From Rikenellaceae bacterium (GTDB lineage Bacteria; Bacteroidota; Bacteroidia; Bacteroidales; Rikenellaceae), in NCBI GenBank assembly GCA_015059955.1, contig SUZK01000003.1, forward strand, positions 62,001-126,000: 64,000 nucleotides of DNA, in the 5' to 3' direction. The notes beneath the pieces were generated by a model. That model worked only from the letters and a program-made list of their open reading frames with translations. It did not search any database and had not been told where the DNA came from. A program made the position numbers and the translations under genes. Positions 35,033 to 42,423 of the stretch are shown one piece after another (the stretch's first letter is position 1; each line of letters starts with the position of its first letter).

Positions 35033-35202
35033 AGTCCCCTACGCACCGCCAGAGAGGATGATCGAAAGGTCATCCTTTTTGTTTTTTCTACCCAGAAGTA
35101 ATTGCGTCAAGCGGTCGATAATATCGACCTTGAATTGCTATTAGGCATGCATGTGTGCAAGCCCGCAGCATTCCTAACAGCAATTCTCGCATAGCGAAAC
35201 TT
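35033..35202. repeat. 170-bp direct repeat at tRNA-Asp, copy 2
   Basis: Contains the tRNA-Asp 3' 16 nt, encoded CCA, terminator and structured element. It differs from copy 1 at four positions, all inside the long hairpin (35146, 35149, 35165, 35169). The right outer arm is missing because the repeat ends within it. Confidence 0.92.
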
Positions 35203-35233
35203 TCTCATCACCCAAATATTCACCCAAAATACG

Positions 35234-35272
35234 AAAAAAAGAGTAGACATCACACTCTGGCAATGTCTACTC
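35234..35272 (-). terminator. Terminator of the envelope operon
   Basis: On the minus strand, stem GAGTAGACAT/ATGTCTACTC (35241-35250 with 35263-35272) followed by seven Ts, 24 bp after the GH2-like gene. Confidence 0.88.
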
Positions 35273-35295
35273 CATATTCTCAACTTCGACAGCGG

Positions 35296-36579
35296 TTAAT
35301 CGCTATTCCACTCGTTGCCACCATCGTCATAGAAGACAGGGCGGGCACCCGCAACGCGCTTCATCGCCAGGTAGGCCTCATACAAACAGATGCCATTGGC
35401 GCTATCGTCGGCCATGTAGTAGGCGACAACCGAGGCGTGGCGGTCGGTAGTCTCAACAAGCGACACAACACGCTCAACATACTCGTCACGCATACGTGGG
35501 TCATTCGATGGGTTGCCACCCCTCTTACGCGACTCTCCCGACAACGACGAGTTTATGGGCGCCGTTAGGGCAACATAGATACCCGCATTATCGCAGTAGG
35601 TAAGTACCTCGTCGTTAACAAAGCCAGCGCTAAAACGTATAGCGTGGTGACCCTCGGCATGAGCACGCTCAACAGCAGCCACATCCGACATAGGACTCAT
35701 CACATGCCACTCCATAGGCGTAGCCGCGCCATTAATATAGAACACCTCATCCTCATAACGTAACTCTCGCAGCGCCACAGCGAGGTCGTATACCTCCGAC
35801 TTACGATTCTCGATACGGTTTTCAAGGCGTAAGCTAAGCTGCGTAGGTGAGCTATGGTGCCACAACAACGAGTCGTTAAGCGTAGCGCCAAAGCGCATAG
35901 TATCGACGCCATGCATATCGAGCTTCACATCGAGGCGACCACCCGCAAGGCGTACCGTGTCGTTGACATATAGTTCATAGTGGAGTCGCGACATCTTTGG
36001 ATTGAGCGTCTCATTGCGCATGACAACACCAAAGTCGACATTCACAATATCTCCCATGCCACGCGTAGCGTTCCAATATATGTCACGCACGCGAACACGA
36101 GGCTGTGAAATAACATAAACGACAGGCTGCGAAGCCGAGCTATCGAAGCACTCGATGGCTGCAACGTCACCCTTTTCAACAGGTCGTAGCACTACCCTAT
36201 TCTTATCCTCCTTGGCTATCTTCGTAATGTCGAACTCCGTAGCGACATGGCCATTAGTGGCGCTACCAGCGCTCTTATCGTTGATAAGCACCTCATAGGG
36301 TTGCATCATACCCTCGACACGTAGATATATGCGGCGGTCAATCCACGAGAATGGATAGGTGAATACACCCTCAAACGAGCCATCATCGAGACTCTTCCAC
36401 TCGGCGATAGGCTCCATATATCGCTGCTTCGCAAGGTCTCGCTCTGCGGCAAGCTCCGCGCTGGGGTATGGTATGGTGCGTGTTCGCGGTAGCTCCTGAC
36501 GCGATACGTCCTGCGCCATCACCATCATCGACGAGGTGACAAGCATAGCAAGGAGCAATACGGTAAAATATCTTCTCAT
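35296..36579 (-). CDS. GH2-like secreted protein, catalytic residues lost
   Basis: A 427-residue protein with a signal peptide (cleavage probably after MVMAQ). It follows the glycoside hydrolase family 2 plan: a sugar-binding jelly-roll (about 50-130, YPFSW..., VLINDKSAGSATNGH), an Ig-like domain (about 140-250) and part of a TIM barrel. The stretch HASVVAYYMADDSANG (381-396) aligns with the GH2 active-site HPSVIIWSLGNESGNG, but the acid/base Glu is Asp392 and the preceding Asn is Asp. The protein ends before the nucleophile region. It is thus probably non-catalytic, or a binding protein. It is the last gene of the SurA/OstA-like operon, 8 bp after it. Confidence 0.75.
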   Translation of the reverse strand: MRRYFTVLLLAMLVTSSMMVMAQDVSRQELPRTRTIPYPSAELAAERDLAKQRYMEPIAEWKSLDDGSFEGVFTYPFSWIDRRIYLRVEGMMQPYEVLINDKSAGSATNGHVATEFDITKIAKEDKNRVVLRPVEKGDVAAIECFDSSASQPVVYVISQPRVRVRDIYWNATRGMGDIVNVDFGVVMRNETLNPKMSRLHYELYVNDTVRLAGGRLDVKLDMHGVDTMRFGATLNDSLLWHHSSPTQLSLRLENRIENRKSEVYDLAVALRELRYEDEVFYINGAATPMEWHVMSPMSDVAAVERAHAEGHHAIRFSAGFVNDEVLTYCDNAGIYVALTAPINSSLSGESRKRGGNPSNDPRMRDEYVERVVSLVETTDRHASVVAYYMADDSANGICLYEAYLAMKRVAGARPVFYDDGGNEWNSD

Positions 36580-36587
36580 AGAGACTA

Positions 36588-39500
36588 TTACTGCTTACGT
36601 TGTTTATAAGATGGGCGCTCGTTACGCCACTCGACAATCTCGGGAGGTAGAACGTCGATACGGTCTAACCAGACATTGCCCTCCGAGAGACGTCTACGGT
36701 CATAGTCTATACGCTCCGTGATGCGGAACGATGGCTTAGCATGCTGCGCCTCGCGCTGCGAAGGGCGTATGTCGCGCATAACCATAGAGTCGAGCATAGG
36801 TCGACGCTCAATCTGCCATGTGAAGTCGGGCAGACGGCGCTCCTGAGTCTCGGGTATCATATCCATGGGATAGAGCACATACTCGGGGTTCTGCTTGTAG
36901 GCAATCTGGTCGATGTCGCCCTCGACGAAGTAGAAGCTCATATTCGCACTCTCGATATACATCAAGCCAGTGACCTCGGGGTCATCCTCCTCCTGAAGGA
37001 AGTAGATGGTCTGAGCATTACCATTAACGTCGTTACGATGCATCTGACCCTCGACGAAGTAGGTGGTCATATCCTTACCCTTGACCTGGTTATAGTACAT
37101 GGTGTCAATCTCGGCAATCATCAGCGGCTTACCCATGAAGTGAGCCTTTTCGAGCTTCTGGTTGGCGGTATATATAGCCATAGAGTCGGATGTCACCTGG
37201 TTAGACTCGTTCCACAAGATAGGATTCTTGTATAGTCGCACGATAGAGTCGGTATTGAGCGATATCAACGAGTCGCATACCATCTGTGAGTCGGTGCGAT
37301 ACATCTTCACATTGCGATATGCCTTAACCATCTTATAGGCACTATCGGCAGGGAATGGCGGAGGGGTATTGGCAAGCGTATCACCACCACGCATAGCGAG
37401 CGAGTCACTGCCACCCATAGCCAAGCTGTCTGCGCCCTTGTGCATCACATCGCCATCGTGGTCATGGTCGTGGTCGTGACCATGGTCATGGTGGTGCATA
37501 TCGTCATGTGACGCACCCATACTAAGGCTATCTGCACCCGATGTCATGGCGAGACTATCCTCAGGATACAAGTCCTCCAACTCAGGGCCCTTATACTCCT
37601 TACCACGACGTGCGGCACGAGCCTTCGCCTTCTCAATCTTGATGCGCTGTCGCTCCTTGGCCTTCTGCATTATACGCTCCATATACGCCTTCTCCTCGTC
37701 GGCAAGACGTGCGCTACGCTCCTTACGCTTGGCAATGATAGAGTCGACCTTCATCCTCGTTAGCGAGTCGCGCAACGTACGCTCAACAAGACGCAACGAG
37801 TCGCGTTCGCCATACTTGAGCTGATATAACGAGTCGCGCACAGCAAGCTCGATAGCACGTAGCGAGTCCTTCTCGGCACGCACCATACGACGCAACGAGT
37901 CACGCTCGTAACGCTGGGCAGCCTTCAACGAGTCACGTAGCGTTGTCTCGGCAGATTTGAGACTATCGCGACGACGCTGCTCTGCGAGCTTAGCCTCACG
38001 GCGCAACTCTTTTGCAGTCAACACCTTTGGCTCAGCAACTGCGGTGCTATCCGTTACATCCTGCTCAGCGAGGGTGTCAGCAACGACCTTGTTATTCGTA
38101 GGCACCGGCAGATAGCTCTGCTGCTCGGCAAGCTCCGAAAGGGTCATAGTACGCAGATAGCTAATCTTATATTGAGGCTGTTTTGCCACAGTGTCGGCCA
38201 CAGTAGTTGTAGCAATGGTATCGCTAACGGCAGCTGTCGTATCGCGCTTTACGACCAACACGCGCCTACCCGTGTGCATATAGTCTCTAACGAAGTACAT
38301 ATTATTATACGCGTCGTCGTAATCGTAGCAATCAGCGAAGGGGTCGTTAATCATCGAGGGGCTCTTCTCACCTCTATTTTTAGCAGCCCTATTTCTCGAC
38401 TTAGTGTTTGCATTGCCCTTCGACTTACCCTTTGCGAGTTGCTGCGAAGCCTCAATCTGCGTTGGTTCCTCTACCTGCTGAGTAGTTTGAGTGGGCGCCA
38501 CTGGCTCCTCCTGAGTATCATCCTGCTCACTTTCAGCGCCATCCTTAGGCTCTGCACTATCGGCACCCTCCTCACTCTCAATAGGCTCTGTATCCTCCGT
38601 AGGCTCAGCATCTGCGTTATCGGCACCTCCATTCTCACGCTCCTCACGACGCTGCTGACGTTCCATCTGACCCTCGTCCAACACCTCGGTTTCTGCATCA
38701 TTCTGCTCCTCGGAAGCAACAGCATCAGTCACCCCACTATCGCTGCCCTTTGTTGCAAGCGTATCAACAACAGGCTCAGGAGGTAATACACGTATGGTAT
38801 ACATCCATAACGTATCAGCCTTGAGGTATACCGAGTCTCGCTGGTCGTTGTCGTAGTTAATCATCGAGGGGCGACCCGTAAAGAGAGCATTGCCTGGCTC
38901 ATCCCACCACTCACCATAGTCGGCAAAGGCCAAGACTTTCTGCTCGATATCGTCCATCTGGATATTACGACGGCCAATAACGTGGTTATCGGTACGATAG
39001 TACTCGATAGTGTCGCTCCATATCTCGCGCTCGGGCGTAAGAATATAGGCGTTATGTGTCAGGTGGTGGAAGTCACGCGCCTTGTCGTAGCTACCAGCAT
39101 CCGTATATAGATACTCATCCTTATCGTTCCAGATATTGCTATTGGTAAAGTACTGCGCATTCTCGGTTTCGGTGTTGAATATCACCGAGTCGCCACGCAT
39201 CTGATAGGTAGCATCACGCATCTCGACACGACGTATTGCCGTGAGGTCATGGGTCTTGGTATTATAGATACCTCGCTCCGACTCCATGTGGCTATCACCC
39301 TTATTCACATAGCAGCCACCCGAGAACTCGCCCATCTCACTATCGGTATTGTACTTGCAATTATAGGTGTACATCACCGCCTCACCGTCGATAATCTTTA
39401 CGATATCGGAGTACACCGTAGCCTCAGCCGTCTCGTTATTATACTCGGCGCGATTGCCGTAGACATAGGTACTATTCTGGTTTATGAGCACATTGCCGAA

Positions 39501-39827
39501 GCACTCGAAGCTGTGATTGGAGTAGCGCACAGCACTATCGGCCATGATGATAGCACCATTGTGGTGTGCTGCGAAGTGGCCAACAAGAATAAATATCGTT
39601 GAGTCACCCTTATTGATGTAGTATGCATCGTCGGCACGTAGGTCGACCATACGTCTACCCTCCTTACCATCCGATGGCAAGGCCATTGACGACATATGCT
39701 TATCCGTTGTCGTATCATTCGACCTGCCGGCATGTGTAAAGAAGATGCCACCGGCGGCCGACAGAAGGGTCGCGGTGACAACCATTAAGATTATAAGGGA
39801 TACTAAACTCTTACGATTCATGCCCAA
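36588..39827 (-). CDS. OstA-like (LptA/LptD-N-type) protein with large repeat insertion
   Basis: A 1079-residue protein with an N-terminal membrane anchor or signal (about 8-30). The beta-jelly-roll OstA/LptA-type repeats occupy about 55-340 (FECFGNVLINQNSTYVYGNRAEYN, VMYTYNCKYNTDSEMGEF) and return at about 840-1000. Between them lie an acidic low-complexity region (about 370-500), seven perfect-length 11-residue repeats starting R/K-DSL (620-696) and a His/Asp-rich tract (774-793). The OstA fold carries lipopolysaccharide across the periplasm. Bacteroidota OstA-like proteins known to me are shorter, near 550-600 residues. It lies 8 bp after the SurA-like gene in one operon. Confidence 0.8.
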   Translation of the reverse strand: MGMNRKSLVSLIILMVVTATLLSAAGGIFFTHAGRSNDTTTDKHMSSMALPSDGKEGRRMVDLRADDAYYINKGDSTIFILVGHFAAHHNGAIIMADSAVRYSNHSFECFGNVLINQNSTYVYGNRAEYNNETAEATVYSDIVKIIDGEAVMYTYNCKYNTDSEMGEFSGGCYVNKGDSHMESERGIYNTKTHDLTAIRRVEMRDATYQMRGDSVIFNTETENAQYFTNSNIWNDKDEYLYTDAGSYDKARDFHHLTHNAYILTPEREIWSDTIEYYRTDNHVIGRRNIQMDDIEQKVLAFADYGEWWDEPGNALFTGRPSMINYDNDQRDSVYLKADTLWMYTIRVLPPEPVVDTLATKGSDSGVTDAVASEEQNDAETEVLDEGQMERQQRREERENGGADNADAEPTEDTEPIESEEGADSAEPKDGAESEQDDTQEEPVAPTQTTQQVEEPTQIEASQQLAKGKSKGNANTKSRNRAAKNRGEKSPSMINDPFADCYDYDDAYNNMYFVRDYMHTGRRVLVVKRDTTAAVSDTIATTTVADTVAKQPQYKISYLRTMTLSELAEQQSYLPVPTNNKVVADTLAEQDVTDSTAVAEPKVLTAKELRREAKLAEQRRRDSLKSAETTLRDSLKAAQRYERDSLRRMVRAEKDSLRAIELAVRDSLYQLKYGERDSLRLVERTLRDSLTRMKVDSIIAKRKERSARLADEEKAYMERIMQKAKERQRIKIEKAKARAARRGKEYKGPELEDLYPEDSLAMTSGADSLSMGASHDDMHHHDHGHDHDHDHDGDVMHKGADSLAMGGSDSLAMRGGDTLANTPPPFPADSAYKMVKAYRNVKMYRTDSQMVCDSLISLNTDSIVRLYKNPILWNESNQVTSDSMAIYTANQKLEKAHFMGKPLMIAEIDTMYYNQVKGKDMTTYFVEGQMHRNDVNGNAQTIYFLQEEDDPEVTGLMYIESANMSFYFVEGDIDQIAYKQNPEYVLYPMDMIPETQERRLPDFTWQIERRPMLDSMVMRDIRPSQREAQHAKPSFRITERIDYDRRRLSEGNVWLDRIDVLPPEIVEWRNERPSYKQRKQ
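37740..37970 (-). repeat. 33-bp tandem repeat coding for seven 11-residue units
   Basis: Residues 620-696 of the OstA-like protein: seven consecutive 11-mers, each opening RDSL (once KDSL). The rest of each unit is variable but charged and helical. Eleven-residue (hendecad) periodicity fits a long, slightly right-handed coiled coil. Confidence 0.9.
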
Positions 39828-39835
39828 TATAGCTT

Positions 39836-41266
39836 TTACTTAATCCACCCCTTTTCTCGCAACCTCTCGGTACGATACTCCGGATCTATATAGATATACA
39901 TGGATGACTTCTTGTCGTTAAGCCAAGCCTCATAGGTACGCTCCTGCTTCTGCGTTAATGCCATCTCCTCAAGGCGTATGTAGTCATCCTCGAGCGAGGC
40001 GACATGAGAGGGAATGATATCCACCAACTTTACAATCTTACTCATCTGGTTACCCATAAGGTCGGTCGTCTGGTACGAGTCCGACACCTCGCCTATCTTT
40101 AGGTTCATCAGTGCGTTATAGTCCTCAAGAGCCTTACCTCCCTGAGCACCGAAGTCCTCCTTAAGGAAGCGGGTGGCAGTAAGACGCGCACCATCGTAGA
40201 CACCCATACGCGCCAAGACGTCGTGGTTCGAGACGATACCGCCATTATGCTTTGTCGAGGCATCGTCCGAGAAGCGCAACGCCGCATCCTCGAACGTCAG
40301 CGAATCCTTACGAATAAGGCGCGCTATGCTATCGAGTTGGTGTGCTGGCTGCAACAGCTCATCACGGGTGAACGTAGGACGAAGAAGGATGTGGCGACAA
40401 CGATACTTATCACCAATAATCTCGATAAGCTCAATAATATGGAAGCCAAACTCGGTCTCCACAATCTCAGACACCTGACCTGGTCGCAACTTCTCCAATG
40501 CCTCAGCAAAAGGACGCACGAAGTATGAGGCAGGCGCTGGCTCCATCTCACCACCATACATCGCCGAGCCGTCTATAGAGTACATACGTGCCAATACCGA
40601 GAACTGCGTCTGGCCTGTAATCACACGCTCACGCATATCCAAGAGGCGCTCGCGTGTACGTTGCTGAGCATCCTTCAACGATGCGGGGAACTTCGTGATG
40701 TGGGCATATACATACTGCTCACCAATCATTGGTAGGCTATCCTTGTCAATATGGCGATAGAAGCGCTCGACCTCTCCTGGCACGATAGTAACCTTACTTA
40801 CCACCTCCGACTTCATTGACTGCGCATATGCCTGCTCCTCGAAGCGGTTACGCACCATCTCACGATAGTTGAAGATAGGCATATGCTCACGGCGCTCGAA
40901 CTCCTGCATGCCGCCAGCCTCCTCCATAAGTGCCTGCACATAGGCCTCAACACGGGCATTCACATCGCCACCTGCCATATCCACCGAGTCGATAAGGGCT
41001 TGATTATATAGCAACTTCTGCTCAAGAAGCGCCTCTAAGGCCTCCTCCATAGGGTCAACATCCGAAGTATAGCCCATCTGGCGACGCTGCATAACAAGGG
41101 CATCGGCATACTCGCGCAACTCCGAGTGGAGGATTGATGAACCACCCACCACAGCCACAACCTTATCAAGCATAACCTGGCGGCGTGGCTCCTGCTGAGC
41201 CTCAGCACGGTTGGTCACAAGAAGACCCATGACCAAAGATGCCATTAGTATAATTTTTCGCATCAT
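39836..41266 (-). CDS. SurA-like periplasmic peptidyl-prolyl isomerase
   Basis: A 476-residue outer-membrane-protein chaperone. A signal peptide (ending NRAEAQ) precedes the SurA N-domain (about 30-170: VVAVVGGSSILHSELREYAD, DSVDMAGGDVNARVEAYV). Two parvulin (PpiC) domains follow: the first around 180-285, with GGEMEPAPASYFVRPFAEALEKLRPGQVSEIVETEFGFHIIEL, and the second around 290-390. The C-terminal helix completes the fold. It helps unfolded barrel proteins cross the periplasm. It sits between a SurA-like lipoprotein and the OstA-like gene, a typical Bacteroidota envelope operon. Confidence 0.92.
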   Translation of the reverse strand: MMRKIILMASLVMGLLVTNRAEAQQEPRRQVMLDKVVAVVGGSSILHSELREYADALVMQRRQMGYTSDVDPMEEALEALLEQKLLYNQALIDSVDMAGGDVNARVEAYVQALMEEAGGMQEFERREHMPIFNYREMVRNRFEEQAYAQSMKSEVVSKVTIVPGEVERFYRHIDKDSLPMIGEQYVYAHITKFPASLKDAQQRTRERLLDMRERVITGQTQFSVLARMYSIDGSAMYGGEMEPAPASYFVRPFAEALEKLRPGQVSEIVETEFGFHIIELIEIIGDKYRCRHILLRPTFTRDELLQPAHQLDSIARLIRKDSLTFEDAALRFSDDASTKHNGGIVSNHDVLARMGVYDGARLTATRFLKEDFGAQGGKALEDYNALMNLKIGEVSDSYQTTDLMGNQMSKIVKLVDIIPSHVASLEDDYIRLEEMALTQKQERTYEAWLNDKKSSMYIYIDPEYRTERLREKGWIK

Positions 41267-41282
41267 ATATCTGTTTTATTTC

Positions 41283-42299
41283 TTACTCGTTATCACTCTC
41301 ATTTTCACTCTCACTCTCCTCAACCGACTCGACAACAATCTCCGTATCGACCTTGTCGTCATCTGCCATTAGGCGCTCCTCATAGCCCAAAAGCTGCTCG
41401 ACAGCCTTATCATGGAATGTTATACGCCTACCAACTAAAGCCTCGCGACGCAACTCCTCCTCATAGCTACTTACAATATCGGCACGACGCTCGGCATACA
41501 AACGTCGCTGTATATCATCCACGACAAGTTCCAATGGCGAAGTGCTACCCTTGCGAGCGACATCCGTGAAGATAAAATGGAACGTGGCATCATCGGAGTG
41601 CATCACCTGTGCCGAGCTATTCGATAGTAGGTAGTCATAGCTATTTGTGCTCACCGTAGGCAAATATGCCAAGAAGTCGCTAAATGTAATCCACTTGGCA
41701 GTCAAGTCAGTGACATTCAGATTGAGTTTCTCCGCCAAAGCCATAATCTCCGTTACGTCCTGCGTCTTGCGAGCCTCAACAAGCGCCGTTGTCAACGTCT
41801 TGGTATTTCTAAAACTCTTGTCAACCTTAACAATGATACCCTTAACCTCGTTGTGGTTGAGCTTAAACTCCGAGGCGTGAGCACGATAGTATGTCGCTAT
41901 CTGCTGGTCAGTCACAACATGGTCGATATCGTTATCGATGTAGTGCTGGTCGAGCTGACGCATGATAAGAGACTGACGATAGTCCTCAACCAAACGCTCG
42001 ATATACTCCTCATAGAGAGGCAACAACTCTGTGGCACGTTTCATCTTGAGCTGCTTGAGCACCCAGTTGTCAACATACATCTTAGCGAAGGTAACGCTAT
42101 CGTCACCCGTCCATCCCTTGGGCATATCGCGTATGAGGTCATCCTGTGTGAGATTGGCACCATCGACCGTAACCAGTACAACAGCATCACTACCCTTTGC
42201 AGACGACGTCTGAGCGTCTTTCTGGGTAGGTGTCGAGGTGCAAGCAACCAGAGCAAGCATGCTCACCAAAAACAGATGTCGGAGTTTATTCATATTCAT
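41283..42299 (-). CDS. SurA-like lipoprotein (foldase-type, without clear parvulin domain)
   Basis: A 338-residue lipoprotein: LVSMLALVAC gives the lipobox with Cys near residue 20. The body resembles the helical N-domain of SurA/PrsA chaperones (VTVDGANLTQDDLIRDMPKGW, FAKMYVDNWVLKQLKMKRATEL) and a C-terminal helix, but no conserved parvulin active site is seen. It ends in an acidic Glu/Asp/Ser tail. It is the first gene of the operon and has a TATATTTG -7 box at 42303-42310 on the minus strand. A chaperone role is inferred from fold and place. Confidence 0.75.
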   Translation of the reverse strand: MNMNKLRHLFLVSMLALVACTSTPTQKDAQTSSAKGSDAVVLVTVDGANLTQDDLIRDMPKGWTGDDSVTFAKMYVDNWVLKQLKMKRATELLPLYEEYIERLVEDYRQSLIMRQLDQHYIDNDIDHVVTDQQIATYYRAHASEFKLNHNEVKGIIVKVDKSFRNTKTLTTALVEARKTQDVTEIMALAEKLNLNVTDLTAKWITFSDFLAYLPTVSTNSYDYLLSNSSAQVMHSDDATFHFIFTDVARKGSTSPLELVVDDIQRRLYAERRADIVSSYEEELRREALVGRRITFHDKAVEQLLGYEERLMADDDKVDTEIVVESVEESESENESDNE

Positions 42300-42370
42300 T
42301 CTGCAAATATACGCTTTTTTCTCTTAATAACGAATCTTCGTAGAAGATTATTGCCTCCGCAGATAAACAA

Positions 42371-42403
42371 ATAAGCCTGAGTGGCATATCCACCCAGGCT
42401 TAT
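42371..42403 (-). terminator. Terminator of the TonB-type receptor gene
   Basis: Stem ATAAGCCTGAGTGG with CCACCCAGGCTTAT (42371-42384 with 42390-42403, one non-Watson-Crick pair), 20 bp after the receptor stop on the minus strand. Confidence 0.75.
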
Positions 42404-42423
42404 AAAGTCCATCGCATCCACTA

